Assembly (NCBI RefSeq): GCF_023278085.1
Contig: NZ_CP066265.1
Span: forward strand, 5,218,501 to 5,282,500
DNA from: Pseudomonas syringae
Lineage (GTDB): Bacteria; Pseudomonadota; Gammaproteobacteria; Pseudomonadales; Pseudomonadaceae
Direction: 5' to 3'
DNA: 64,000 nt
Both the position numbers and the translations under genes were made by a program. Shown here in pieces: positions 18,471 through 27,392 of this stretch. Position 1 is the stretch's first letter, and each line of letters begins with the position of its first letter. The notes under the pieces were generated by a model. The model saw only the letters and a program-made list of their open reading frames with translations, was not told the origin of the DNA and made no database searches.

Positions 18471-20399
18471 TTAGAGCATTCCCTGCACCCACGCCCTCAC
18501 CTGCGCATACGGATAATCCTCCAGCACCGCAAACCCGGCAGTCGCACGGGCCTTCAGCTTGGTGAACAGCGGCACACTGATGCCGCAGAGGAAGCGTGTG
18601 AGGCATTCGGCACTTGGCGGCTGGCCGGTATAGTCCTGATGCTTGTGGATAAAACCGCCACACAGTTGCTGAAAGTCGCGACTCGCCAGCGGCTCCAGTG
18701 CGGGTGGTTCGGGCAGGTGGGCGACTTCGCCAAGGCACACCGAACAATGCCCGCACCGCTCAGGGGCGTTGTGATCGCCAAAGTAGCGGGCCAGGCGATG
18801 GGTCAGGCACTGATCGCTGGAGAAGACTTCCAGCATGGCGTGAATGCGCGCCACTTCAGTGGCTTCGTGATGGGCGAAGTAGTCGTGCAGCTCGGCACTC
18901 AATGCCTGCGGGTCAAAATCGCTGCGCAGCAGGCTGTACACCTCGGTCATCTGCTTGCTTTCAAGCTCGATCCAGCCCTTCTCCTGAAAGTAGTCCAGCG
19001 CCTTGACCACCCGCCCACGCTCGGCGCGGTATTGCTGGTACATCGCATCGAAATCAACGGTGGCCCAGGTACGCGCCCGGCTGGACGTGTCGATGAGCGC
19101 CTGAACAAACTGTTGCCGCTCGCCTTCGAACCGCGCCATCAGATCATCTGGCTGTAGCAGAAACTTGAAACGGTATTCCGCAAAATACGCGTAACGCGGC
19201 GCGATGATCCCGCGCAGTTCCAGTTGCACCAGCAAGGTTTTCAGCGGCAATTGGCGGATGTTGCTGAGATCGGCCAGCGGCCCGAGCAAAAACTCCCATT
19301 GGCCGTCATGGCGTGCGTTGAGCAGGTCATCCAGCACACGCGCAATGCCCTCGCGCTCTGGCGTGTCGCCATACACGAAGTTCTCCAGCACGTTAAGGCT
19401 GTCGCGGTTGGCCAGCACCAGGCAGTCGGATGCGGCCCCGTCGCGCCCTGCCCGGCCGATTTCCTGACTGTAGTTTTCGATGGATTTGGGCAGATCGAAA
19501 TGCACCACGTTACGAATGTCGCTCTTGTCGATCCCCATCCCGAACGCGATGGTCGCCACAATGCAATTCAGGCTGCCGCCCATGAAACGCTTTTGAATCG
19601 ACTCGCGTTGATCGTTGGGCAGCCCGGCATGGTAGGCGCTGGCCGGCAGCCCGTTCTGCTCAAGGTGTGCGGCGATGTATTCGGCGGTTTTTTGCAACGT
19701 CACGTAAACAATGGTCGGCTGTCCGCGCTTTTCATCAAGCCATTCGACCAGCCGCCGTCTCTTGTCACGGCCGCTTACCGGCTTGACCCACAGGTGCAGA
19801 TTGGCGCGGTAGAAACCGGTGGTGATCACGTCGTCGGGGGTGATGGCGAACTTGTCCTGCATGTCGACAATGACCTGCGGCGTCGCAGTAGCCGTCAGCA
19901 ACAATGCCTGGGGGATGTTGAATTCACGCTGGTAGTCGGGCAGCTTCAAATAGTCGGGCCGAAAGTTATGCCCCCACTCCGAGATACAGTGCGCCTCGTC
20001 GACCACCAGCAAAGAAATCGGCACTTGAGCTATGAAGTTCCGAAAGCGCTCATTCTTGAGCCGTTCGACCGAGATCATCAGGATCTTCAGCTCGCCGGAA
20101 CGCGCCCTGGCCATGACATCAGCCACTTCCTCACGGCTTTGTGCCGAGTCGATACTCGCCGCCGAAATACCGTGACGATGCAGAAAAGCCAGCTGATCCT
20201 GAATCAGTGCCAGTAACGGCGACACCACCAGCGTCAAATTCGGCAACATCAGTGCGGGCAATTGGTAACATAGCGATTTGCCAGATCCGGTCGGAAAGAT
20301 CGCCGCAGCCGAGCGCCCGGCCAGCACAGCGCTGATGGCAGCCTCCTGCCCCGGCCGGAACTGCGTGTAACCGAATACCTGTTCGAGACGCTGGTGCAT
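18471..20399 (-). CDS. recQ: RecQ-family ATP-dependent DNA helicase
   Basis: A 642-aa superfamily 2 helicase that unwinds DNA 3'-5' in repair and recombination. Walker A FPTGSGKS with Lys41, the DEAH box VVDEAHCISEWGHNFRP, and motif VI ENYSQEIGRAGRDG are all present. A Cys cluster CGHCSVC near residue 584 fits the zinc-binding subdomain. No HRDC domain follows, so this is a shorter RecQ-family form rather than a full-length classic RecQ; the symbol is by family. It is divergent from the gene at 20545. Confidence 0.87.
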   Translation of the reverse strand: MHQRLEQVFGYTQFRPGQEAAISAVLAGRSAAAIFPTGSGKSLCYQLPALMLPNLTLVVSPLLALIQDQLAFLHRHGISAASIDSAQSREEVADVMARARSGELKILMISVERLKNERFRNFIAQVPISLLVVDEAHCISEWGHNFRPDYLKLPDYQREFNIPQALLLTATATPQVIVDMQDKFAITPDDVITTGFYRANLHLWVKPVSGRDKRRRLVEWLDEKRGQPTIVYVTLQKTAEYIAAHLEQNGLPASAYHAGLPNDQRESIQKRFMGGSLNCIVATIAFGMGIDKSDIRNVVHFDLPKSIENYSQEIGRAGRDGAASDCLVLANRDSLNVLENFVYGDTPEREGIARVLDDLLNARHDGQWEFLLGPLADLSNIRQLPLKTLLVQLELRGIIAPRYAYFAEYRFKFLLQPDDLMARFEGERQQFVQALIDTSSRARTWATVDFDAMYQQYRAERGRVVKALDYFQEKGWIELESKQMTEVYSLLRSDFDPQALSAELHDYFAHHEATEVARIHAMLEVFSSDQCLTHRLARYFGDHNAPERCGHCSVCLGEVAHLPEPPALEPLASRDFQQLCGGFIHKHQDYTGQPPSAECLTRFLCGISVPLFTKLKARATAGFAVLEDYPYAQVRAWVQGML

Positions 20400-20544
20400 G
20401 GGCGGTCATTCTCCAGAAATCAAAACGGTCACAACCTTAGCGCGCCAGGCGAAATGCACCTAGCGCCGAAGCGTTACAGAAACCCGACACACAGCCGATA
20501 GCGTTTTAATATCACGCCCGGACAACGCTTGATCAGGAGCAGGA

Positions 20545-21366
20545 ATGGAATCCATACAGCAACCCGAGGACGACGGGGTTATCCGCATTCAGCGCCTCGT
20601 GCCAGGCCAGGTGGATGTCGTGCTGGGCTCGCATCCACGCCGAAAACGCGTCGTTGTGCCTCGCCGGTCATCCCCCTACGGACTTTGGCTGGCCTGCTTG
20701 GTTTTTGCGGCATGCCTGGCCGGGCTGATCGCCTCTAACGTGAGAGGCACCAAAGCCATGCCCATTGCGCCTGTCGAACAGCGAGCACCCGACGCTGAGA
20801 CAGTCGAGATCGAGGCGCAGCCCGCAGCGGTCGCAAGCGCACCTCCAGTGCAGCTACGCAGGACGGCAGAGCTTTTGCCTGTCGCCGCAACGCCGGAACA
20901 GCCCGCCGCCGTACAGCCTCTGGACAACTGCATCAAAAACGGCAATGTCATCGATGAAAGCGTCGTGAACTGCCGATTCGGCCAGGTCCCGCGCCCCGCT
21001 CAGGCGGAAACGGCCAAAGGTATGGTCTCTGCGGACTACATGGCGGACTTCAAGGCCAACACAACGCGCACCTCCGCTCGACCCTCCAGGCCTTACAGCG
21101 TGGCAACCGTTTCAATCCGCGAGTGGGACGGACGCAATCGCTATAGCGCGCAATGGCGGGTGTACGGCAACACCATCGACGGCGACAGCGTCTGTGAAAA
21201 CTTCGCCATTCACTCACTGGAACGACGCGAGTGCCGCAAATCGGCGCAGGTCAACTTCAAAGAACAATGCCGTGAGTGGACCAGACGCGTGGCCCGCAAC
21301 CACGATGAAGCGAGTAAAAACGTCGAGCAGCGCTATTGCGAGATAGCAGCGACGTTTTCACCCTGA
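20545..21366 (+). CDS. Unknown single-pass membrane protein
   Basis: A 273-aa protein I do not recognise. Residues 1-44 are polar and basic (KRVVVPRRS before the membrane), and one TM helix lies at about 48-66 (GLWLACLVFAACLAGLIAS). A Pro/Ala-rich linker (70-125) follows, then a Cys-containing periplasmic-type domain with paired cysteines (DNCIKNGN, VNCRFG, DSVCENF, RRECRKS, EQCREW, QRYCEI). The even set of cysteines suggests disulfides. A CAGGAGCAGGA ribosome site precedes the ATG. Confidence 0.7.
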   Translation: MESIQQPEDDGVIRIQRLVPGQVDVVLGSHPRRKRVVVPRRSSPYGLWLACLVFAACLAGLIASNVRGTKAMPIAPVEQRAPDAETVEIEAQPAAVASAPPVQLRRTAELLPVAATPEQPAAVQPLDNCIKNGNVIDESVVNCRFGQVPRPAQAETAKGMVSADYMADFKANTTRTSARPSRPYSVATVSIREWDGRNRYSAQWRVYGNTIDGDSVCENFAIHSLERRECRKSAQVNFKEQCREWTRRVARNHDEASKNVEQRYCEIAATFSP

Positions 21367-21386
21367 ACCTGCCCTGTCGCCCCAAG

Positions 21387-21405
21387 GGCCTTTATTTTAA
21401 AGGCC
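21387..21405 (+). terminator. Weak hairpin after unknown membrane protein gene
   Basis: GGCCTTT and AAAGGCC pair with a 5-nt ATTTT loop just after the stop codon. There is no clean T-run, so termination strength is doubtful. Confidence 0.35.
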
Positions 21406-21462
21406 TGCAGACCTTTCCAGGCTGCATGAACGTGATCCGCATTAGACCAATTCCCACACACG

Positions 21463-21480
21463 TATAGCAAAAGGCTTACA
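21463..21480 (+). promoter_or_regulatory. GacA-type upstream activating box of first RsmX
   Basis: TATAGCAAAAGGCTTACA carries the conserved CTTACA half of the TGTAAG-N6-CTTACA element that GacA-dependent sRNA promoters use. The same 18-mer with one change occurs at 21757-21774, exactly 68 nt before the matching point of the second RNA. Confidence 0.65.
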
Positions 21481-21530
21481 CGCAGCAGGGCACGTTGGCT
21501 ATTTTGCAACCTCGGCCAGGCCAGTAGCAT

Positions 21531-21651
21531 TGGATCCAACAACTGGTGAACAAGGAGTTCACCAGGATCAGGGACGATCGACCATCGCCGGGAAGGCAGC
21601 CGACAGGGAGTTGGAATGGTCTTGGTACAAACCCGCTTCGGCGGGTTTTTT
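21531..21651 (+). ncRNA. rsmX: RsmX-like RsmA/CsrA-sequestering small RNA, copy 1
   Basis: About 121 nt, non-coding, with seven GGA motifs. Visible hairpins are CTGGTGAAC/GTTCACCAG with AAGGA in the loop (21543-21565), GATC/GATC with AGGGAC in the loop, and a long closing stem GACCAT/ATGGTC enclosing CGGGA and AGGGA. A perfect Rho-independent terminator, AAACCCGC-TTCG-GCGGGTTT, ends it. Size, GGA loops, upstream box and terminator are the hallmarks of Gac-controlled RsmX RNAs, which titrate RsmA-family translational repressors. The 5' end is estimated. Confidence 0.85.
21629..21651 (+). terminator. Terminator of RsmX-like RNA copy 1
   Basis: Eight-bp stem AAACCCGC/GCGGGTTT with a stable TTCG tetraloop and a T-run. 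Confidence 0.92.
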
Positions 21652-21756
21652 ATTGCCTGCGTTTTTTGCTGCCGACAAAACCTGTACGACTCGACATTTT
21701 TCCTGACGCCAGAATAACTGCCCTCCCTGCAGGTGCTCAGCCCCGAATCAGTGAGG

Positions 21757-21774
21757 TATAGCGAAAGGCTTACA
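21757..21774 (+). promoter_or_regulatory. GacA-type upstream activating box of second RsmX
   Basis: TATAGCGAAAGGCTTACA matches the box of copy 1 at 17 of 18 positions, with identical 68-nt spacing to the conserved TGGATCC start of the RNA. Confidence 0.65.
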
Positions 21775-21824
21775 CGCGATGGAGTCACTTGGCTATTTCC
21801 GGCCTTGTTCACTCTCCGTAAGAT

Positions 21825-21943
21825 TGGATCCATCAAGTGGTGAACAGGAGTTCATCACGATCAAGGATGATCGACCATCGCCTGGGAGGCGGCCGACAGG
21901 GAGTCGGGATGGTCTTGGAAAAACCCGCTTCGGCGGGTTTTTT
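21825..21943 (+). ncRNA. rsmX: RsmX-like RsmA/CsrA-sequestering small RNA, copy 2
   Basis: About 119 nt, a diverged tandem copy of the RNA at 21531. It keeps the fold with compensating changes: GTGGTGAAC/GTTCATCAC with AGGA in the loop (21837-21858), GATC/GATC around AAGGAT, and the closing GACCATC/GGATGGTC stem. Seven GGA motifs are present and the terminator is identical. Conservation of structure and GGA loops, rather than of plain sequence, supports function in both copies. Confidence 0.85.
21921..21943 (+). terminator. Terminator of RsmX-like RNA copy 2
   Basis: The same AAACCCGC-TTCG-GCGGGTTT stem-loop plus T-run as copy 1; it points toward the convergent membrane-protein gene. Confidence 0.92.
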
Positions 21944-21973
21944 ATTGGGCGCGGGAAAGCCGGTTGTAAACGC

Positions 21974-22480
21974 CTACTTGCGTCGCGCTTTCCTCTTGCG
22001 CAGATTCCCACGGTTCTTTTCCAGCGCATCTTGGCGGCGCGCCTCAACATTGCTTTCTTCGCGCTCGAACCTCAAGGCGACGAACTCTGCACGCATTTCC
22101 CGGTGCAGCCTGCTGTTAAGCAGCAACAGACCCAACAGCGGACACAGCAAACCCAGCACGTAGATAAACAGCTGCGCACCCGGACTCTTTGCCGGAAAAT
22201 TGGGCAGCACCGCCAACAGACTCACTACCATCATCGCCACCAGCACCCATACGCCCCAACTACGTCCACGACTGATCATCAAGCCTGCGAACGCGAGCAC
22301 CATCGAAGCACCAATCAGAAACATGGCTTGATAGAGACCGATGTCCGCAACGTCACCAAACCAGACGTAGCTGACCTGAGACGTGGCGATGACCACCGAA
22401 AAAAGAGTCAGGAACATCGAGCCCAGAAAGGAAGGAAAGTAGCGGGCGCGAAAGGCGTAGTAGTTGTGGCGGTCTGTCAT
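21974..22480 (-). CDS. Four-TM membrane protein, putative immunity partner
   Basis: A 168-aa protein with four predicted TM helices (about residues 14-35, 47-66, 73-91 and 101-121) and a strongly basic C-terminal tail (RRQDALEKNRGNLRKRKARRK region). No family recognised. It overlaps the upstream gene by 4 nt (ATGA), so the two are obligately co-expressed. It is the last gene of the leftward T6SS strand. A small polytopic protein coupled to a membrane-active-looking partner is the usual picture for an inner-membrane immunity protein; this is inference. Confidence 0.7.
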   Translation of the reverse strand: MTDRHNYYAFRARYFPSFLGSMFLTLFSVVIATSQVSYVWFGDVADIGLYQAMFLIGASMVLAFAGLMISRGRSWGVWVLVAMMVVSLLAVLPNFPAKSPGAQLFIYVLGLLCPLLGLLLLNSRLHREMRAEFVALRFEREESNVEARRQDALEKNRGNLRKRKARRK

Positions 22481-23382
22481 TCGGTGATTTCCTCATACAG
22501 ACCAACCGCAAAGGTCTGTACGTAATTGCTTCCAGCCAACCCGACCCCCATGCTCAAGACATCCTGGAGCTGAATGACGGTGGCGGCTTTAAGCTGGGTT
22601 GACGTCAAGCGTGTAGGTAATTCACCGCTTCGTTGTTTTAGTTTCAGTAGCCTGGCGGTCAACTTCGGATTCTGAAGTGTCAGCAGCTCATCGGTCAGCT
22701 GTTTGCGCTGCTGCCGATTGAGCTCTTTAGTGAGGTCGTACCAGCTGCGCCCCGTTGCAGCTTTCCTCGCCTGCATTAATTTATAGGTTGTCAGGCCAGT
22801 GGCACCTACCCCTGCCAAAGAAGCGATGTCCAGCACCGAACTGATGGCGTTGTACCACTCGGAATCATTCAGCTTGTCATTTGCCTCAGGGGAGGATATC
22901 TCGTTGATGGTTCTTGCCAGGCCGATGCCGCATTGCGCTGTACTGGCGGCTGTAGAGGCATAGCCTATGGCGGCGATGACCAGACTGGTGCCACCCGTGA
23001 AAGGCACGGCAGCACCACTACCGAAGACGGCGATCCAGCCCAGAATGGCGCCGCCGCAGGACATCGTGGCGCTGAAGGCTTCATAAAGCAGGCGCGACTC
23101 TCGAGGGTTGGTCTGTACTTCTCTGGCGAATTGCTGCGGTGCTATGTGTTTTTTCGCCTCCCGCAAAATCACCCGCTTGGGTTTGATACTGCAGATCGGC
23201 GTGAATTCTCGAAGGGTTACCACGTTGAAATCGGCATCAATGTAGACAACACCGGCCCCGACGATGCCAGGGTCTGAATCGATGGCGGTGAACAGCCGCT
23301 GAATATTGATTTTGCCTGCAATCTGCTGGCGAGCCAGCACCTGCGAAGGGCTGTTGGTCAGCCCGATCATTGCTTGAGACAT
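22477..23382 (-). CDS. Unknown Gly/Ala-rich protein, candidate T6SS effector
   Basis: A 301-aa protein with no family I recognise. A soluble N-terminal part (1-100) has mixed polarity. A Gly/Ala/Ser-rich hydrophobic block (103-155, with CGGAILGWIAVFGSG and GGTSLVIAAIGYAST) looks like a membrane hairpin with glycine-zipper spacing. A second hydrophobic stretch lies at 179-200 and another near the C-terminus. No signal peptide is present. The start at 23382 follows AAGGAAG; an upstream ATG at 23448 is less well placed. It sits 71 nt after tagQ and is coupled to a four-TM gene, which suggests a pore-forming effector with immunity, unproven. Confidence 0.65.
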   Translation of the reverse strand: MSQAMIGLTNSPSQVLARQQIAGKINIQRLFTAIDSDPGIVGAGVVYIDADFNVVTLREFTPICSIKPKRVILREAKKHIAPQQFAREVQTNPRESRLLYEAFSATMSCGGAILGWIAVFGSGAAVPFTGGTSLVIAAIGYASTAASTAQCGIGLARTINEISSPEANDKLNDSEWYNAISSVLDIASLAGVGATGLTTYKLMQARKAATGRSWYDLTKELNRQQRKQLTDELLTLQNPKLTARLLKLKQRSGELPTRLTSTQLKAATVIQLQDVLSMGVGLAGSNYVQTFAVGLYEEITE

Positions 23383-23453
23383 TGATCTTCCTTGAATCCC
23401 GAAAACTTCACCGACCTCCCGCAGGAGATCGGCGAATCCATACGTCAAAACAC

Positions 23454-24395
23454 TCAGACGTTAGGGCAAGGCACTGGAGCCCAGTCGCTTACATCAGGGC
23501 TTTTGCACATTTTTTCGACTTCGCTTTTGCCGGCGCTCACAACCTGCTGGCTTTCAGCCTGTTTGACCCTGGCCTGTTGCAGCTCTTTCTCGGTACCCAC
23601 CGCTTCTTTTGGCACAGCCGGCAGTTTCACTTTGGCCGGTTGTTTGACTTTGGAGATCTTCTTGGTCGATGTGGCGGCAACAGGTGCCGTCTCGGCATTG
23701 GCAACAACCACGACGTCATTACGCTTCACGCCAACCTGCTGAAGGTCTTTCTCATAAGCCTGGGTGTAGCTGCTCAGGTCTTCGGTGGCGCGGCCGTTGA
23801 CGGCGGCGATCAGATCGTTGGACTCTTTGAGACCTGCAACGATTTCGGCCAGGCGCTTGCGGCCTTCGGTGGCATTGATCTTGTTCGACTTGCGACCTGA
23901 AATCAGGTTGCTGAACTCACGCTGGTAGCAGGTCTGCGAAGCCTTGGCATAAGCAGTGCTGCGGTCGATATCGGCAGCGCTTTTGCTGATATCGGTGGAG
24001 TAGGAAGCGATACGCGCCTTGTCATCGGTGATCTGCTTCTGACGCTCAGTGTAGTAACCCGCTGCGCCGCCCACCAGTGCGCCGCCTGCTGCGCCAATCG
24101 CCACATTCCGTGCGCGCTTGTCCGAATCGCCTGTCAGAGCACCGGCCAGCGCACCACCGACCGCGCCCAACGCAGCGCCGGTAGCGACCGACTTGGTGGT
24201 GTCCGAGTCAGTCTGGCGCAGATGCTGCACAGGCTCGTAGCAAGAAGGGTAATACTCGACCTTGGTGGTCGCGCCGACCTTGGATACCGGCGAACTCGCG
24301 CAACCGGCCAGCAGAACAGCGCTGAAACCGGCAGTCGCCAGCAGCAGCGAACGGCTTTTAGAGGCCGAGACAAACGGTTTACGGGACAAAAGCAT
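23454..24395 (-). CDS. tagQ: TagQ-type T6SS regulatory lipoprotein
   Basis: A 313-aa outer-membrane lipoprotein. The signal peptide ends in the lipobox LLAGC (Cys at residue 32), then come two glycine-zipper stretches (ALGAVGGALAGALTG and AIGAAGGALVGGAAG), a helical region and a C-terminal Lys/Ala-rich part. In P. aeruginosa TagQ anchors TagR at the outer membrane, upstream of PpkA signalling. A longer frame begins at an ATG overlapping the tagR stop (24485), but the ATG at 24395 gives a proper signal peptide and follows AGAGAATG. Confidence 0.8.
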   Translation of the reverse strand: MLLSRKPFVSASKSRSLLLATAGFSAVLLAGCASSPVSKVGATTKVEYYPSCYEPVQHLRQTDSDTTKSVATGAALGAVGGALAGALTGDSDKRARNVAIGAAGGALVGGAAGYYTERQKQITDDKARIASYSTDISKSAADIDRSTAYAKASQTCYQREFSNLISGRKSNKINATEGRKRLAEIVAGLKESNDLIAAVNGRATEDLSSYTQAYEKDLQQVGVKRNDVVVVANAETAPVAATSTKKISKVKQPAKVKLPAVPKEAVGTEKELQQARVKQAESQQVVSAGKSEVEKMCKSPDVSDWAPVPCPNV

Positions 24396-24481
24396 ATTGG
24401 CATTCTCTTCGTTGGTATTGACTAGCCCGGAGCGGCTTGATGCCACCCGAGTCCCTTCTTTGCTTCCCACACCCCGGTCAG

Positions 24482-26206
24482 TCATTGCTGACTGGCCGAT
24501 GCAAGCAATTGCTTCAAGATCGTTTCCGGGTCGGCCCGCTTTTGCTGGCGGTACTCACCGACATGGCGTACGAACAATGTTGCCCTGGCCACCAGACTCC
24601 TGCCGATGACGGGTTTACGACTGAGCTCTTCTTTGATCCGCTGAAACTGCGCCTGAATCACCGCATCGGTGTAACGCGTGCCGGTTGCCAGGTTGTCGAT
24701 ATAGATCGCCACCGCGCCGTCCAGCGCGCTGCGGCCATTGTCGATCGCGATGCCATACAGCCTGGCGCCGGTTTCGTCCTTGGCCGCAACGGCCTGTTGC
24801 TGGCTTTTCTTCAGATTGGTCAGGCGAATGTTGTAGTTGCTGATGGTCTCGGCCACCAGCGCAGCAGACTGGATCAGGTTGCCAGCGGCCTCCTCGCGCT
24901 GCCGGGCAATCAGCGAGACGTTGCGTTTGAGTTCTTCGTTGACCAGCCCCAGCTCGGCTTGCAGACGAGGGTCGGCACTGGCTGCAATGATGCTGTCCAG
25001 ACGTTTGGTCGGATCATCGGTGTCGGTAATGTCATCCGTCAGCGCCGCCAGACGGCCTTCCTTCTGCCATTGATCGAACAGTTCCTTGTAACGTGAACGC
25101 GGCGCGGACAGCGCACCAATGGCGACCCGAAAGCCTGTGGTTTCATTGTTTTGCTCGGTGCCGTCGGCGGCGAACAGCGGGTACTCGCGACGCATGCCGG
25201 TGAACAGCGTGCCCTCGCCTTCCAGGTAATTCCCGCCCTTGGCCACAAAACCGCCATAAGCCCCCTGGCGACGCCCGGCGTGGACCAACTGGAACGACTC
25301 CTGGACCATTTCCGCCGCATTGCCTATCACGTCGAACATGCCGATGGGGTTGGGCAGTTTCGTCCCCACAGGCATCAACCGTGCTGCCTGCCCGGTCCCG
25401 CCAGCAACCTGGTTGAACACCGCCCAATCGGCCAGAGGGCCGTCACCCTCGCTGCCCTCGATACGGCGTGGAAACAGACGTCCATCCATGTCCTGGCGAC
25501 TGACGGCTTGCGCGCCGCGTGCAGCAAACTCCCACTCGACCTCGGTCGGCAGGCGGACAAAACCGACGCCGCCGTCTTCTGCGTCGGTACCGCGCCCGCT
25601 GACCGGCAGCAGATCCCGGTGATTTTTCAGCAGCCAGGCGCTGTACACCGCACCAAAGCGCTCAGCCTCGAAGCGCGACAGCTTGACCTTGGGCAAGCGC
25701 CCCGCCATGCCCGGCGGAACATCACAGGCGGGCGGGGCTTCGCCGCTGGCGAGGGACTGAGCCTGAGACATGACCTGCGCATACTGCCGCGCGGTGACTT
25801 CGTATTTGCCGATGAAGTACATCATCGGTTTGAGTGGTGTTCCGGCATCGGTTTTCGGCAGCAGCGGGCCGATGACCTTGCGCCAGTCGCCGGGCAGGTC
25901 CTTTAGCGTGAACTGCCCATTGATGAAGTCGCGGCGATAGCCGGAAATGAACGATTGTTTGTAGCCCGCCTCGCCTTCGCTGAACGGATAGCCGAGGTTG
26001 ATCTCGCGGTCGTCCAGGCTGCCCTGAGCCAGGATGTACACGTAACGGAAAACCATTTCGCCGTCACATGGCAACGGCAGGCTGATGTCGTCCGCCAAGG
26101 GTTTGGGGTTATCCAGCGTGTCGTTGTCATCCGCAAAGGCGCTGAACGACGATACACACAGCGAAGCGATCGCCAGCATCAGGGCAGCTCTGCGCAACTC
26201 AAACAT
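24482..26206 (-). CDS. tagR: TagR, periplasmic activator of the T6SS kinase
   Basis: A 574-aa exported protein with a signal peptide (residues 1-23, ending SSFSAFA) and a formylglycine-generating-enzyme/sulfatase-modifying-factor domain (about 120-360) containing RLPTEVEWEFAARGA and GNAAEMVQESF. C-terminal helical regions follow. By homology it binds TagQ and promotes PpkA autophosphorylation; the FGE fold is not expected to be catalytic here. The start at 26206 overlaps the tagS stop by 8 nt and has AAGGAATCAG upstream. Confidence 0.87.
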   Translation of the reverse strand: MFELRRAALMLAIASLCVSSFSAFADDNDTLDNPKPLADDISLPLPCDGEMVFRYVYILAQGSLDDREINLGYPFSEGEAGYKQSFISGYRRDFINGQFTLKDLPGDWRKVIGPLLPKTDAGTPLKPMMYFIGKYEVTARQYAQVMSQAQSLASGEAPPACDVPPGMAGRLPKVKLSRFEAERFGAVYSAWLLKNHRDLLPVSGRGTDAEDGGVGFVRLPTEVEWEFAARGAQAVSRQDMDGRLFPRRIEGSEGDGPLADWAVFNQVAGGTGQAARLMPVGTKLPNPIGMFDVIGNAAEMVQESFQLVHAGRRQGAYGGFVAKGGNYLEGEGTLFTGMRREYPLFAADGTEQNNETTGFRVAIGALSAPRSRYKELFDQWQKEGRLAALTDDITDTDDPTKRLDSIIAASADPRLQAELGLVNEELKRNVSLIARQREEAAGNLIQSAALVAETISNYNIRLTNLKKSQQQAVAAKDETGARLYGIAIDNGRSALDGAVAIYIDNLATGTRYTDAVIQAQFQRIKEELSRKPVIGRSLVARATLFVRHVGEYRQQKRADPETILKQLLASASQQ

Positions 26207-27392
26207 CTCTGATTCCTTCCGAAGCTTCGATTCGGGCCACATGCAGGCCGCCGAGCGCGGCAGCAACGGCACTGGCGCCCAGCACGGCAAACAGGGCCAC
26301 GAGGTAATGACGGGGGAGCAGATGGCTGGCGTACTCGCCGGCCACCTGCACGAACAGACGATTCAGGCCCAGCTCGGCTGCGCCATACAACGCAGCGGCG
26401 ACCAGCGCGGCCAGTGCGCCGCTGTAAACAGCCTGCAAGACCACGAACAACAGCAATGCGCCGGTGCTGAAACCCAACAGGCGCAGCACTGAAAGCTCAC
26501 GGCGTTTGCGCTCGACCGAGGCCAGAGCCCCCGCAAAGATCGCTGCGCACGCGCCGGCAAGGGCCAGACCGGCGATGATCCAGAACACGATTGAAAGGTT
26601 GCGGCTCAGCGACTGAACCTGGGCAATGGCTTGCGACTGGGTTGAAACCAGCAGGCCACTGTCGGCAAAGTAGCGACGCAATGTTTCGACATCATTCAGG
26701 TTTCGCGCATACAACCGGAAGGCCGGATAGATACGTTGCGCTTCAGGGGCCGACTCACCCAGCCAGCCCAAGGCAGGTACAGCGCGGCCATCGCGATAAT
26801 CTTCAGCGGCTTGCAACAGCCCCAATGACGCGAACAATGCGTCTCGTTGAAACGCTTCCAGCGGGAGCACTGCCAAGACGCGTAATCGAGTGCGTTGCGC
26901 CTGAAGCACGCCTGAAACCTGACGGGTGAACGCGGCGTCAAGCCAGTCACCTGCCTGGGCACTGAGTTTTTCTGCGGCGGTTCTGCTCAACACCACGCTG
27001 TCCAGCCCCTGAGGTGAAGGCAGGGCACTCAACAGCGGGTCGCCATTTGCAGTCGGAATCATCTCGACGTTGAGCATCTGGTTATTCAGCGACAGATCAG
27101 CGGTTGCAGCTATCTGCCGGGTTCTGGGCAGTGCAAAGCTGACGTCGGGCCGCATGGCCAGGCTGCGAATGAATTGCGTGGTGAAACGACCGCCGCCCAG
27201 CGGAATGACCTCGCGCACGGCCGGGTCCTGTTCCAGACGCTCGGTGAGGCTGCCGATCAAGCCGAACTTGAGGCCGAACAACACCAGCAAGGGCGCGATC
27301 ACCGCGACCAGTGCCAGCACGTTGCAGGCTGACAGCCTGCTTTCGCTGCGGTAATCCTGCCAGGCCAGGCTGGCGATGAGAGGCACGCGCAT
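26199..27392 (-). CDS. tagS: TagS, ABC transporter permease of the T6SS signalling system
   Basis: A 397-aa FtsX/LolCE-type permease: one TM near residues 20-45, a large periplasmic region (about 50-255) and three C-terminal TMs (about 262-290, 308-340 and 362-385). It pairs with the ATPase TagT. In P. aeruginosa TagS and TagT act upstream of PpkA; no transported substrate is known. The start overlaps the tagT stop by 1 nt. Confidence 0.88.
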   Translation of the reverse strand: MRVPLIASLAWQDYRSESRLSACNVLALVAVIAPLLVLFGLKFGLIGSLTERLEQDPAVREVIPLGGGRFTTQFIRSLAMRPDVSFALPRTRQIAATADLSLNNQMLNVEMIPTANGDPLLSALPSPQGLDSVVLSRTAAEKLSAQAGDWLDAAFTRQVSGVLQAQRTRLRVLAVLPLEAFQRDALFASLGLLQAAEDYRDGRAVPALGWLGESAPEAQRIYPAFRLYARNLNDVETLRRYFADSGLLVSTQSQAIAQVQSLSRNLSIVFWIIAGLALAGACAAIFAGALASVERKRRELSVLRLLGFSTGALLLFVVLQAVYSGALAALVAAALYGAAELGLNRLFVQVAGEYASHLLPRHYLVALFAVLGASAVAAALGGLHVARIEASEGIRDV

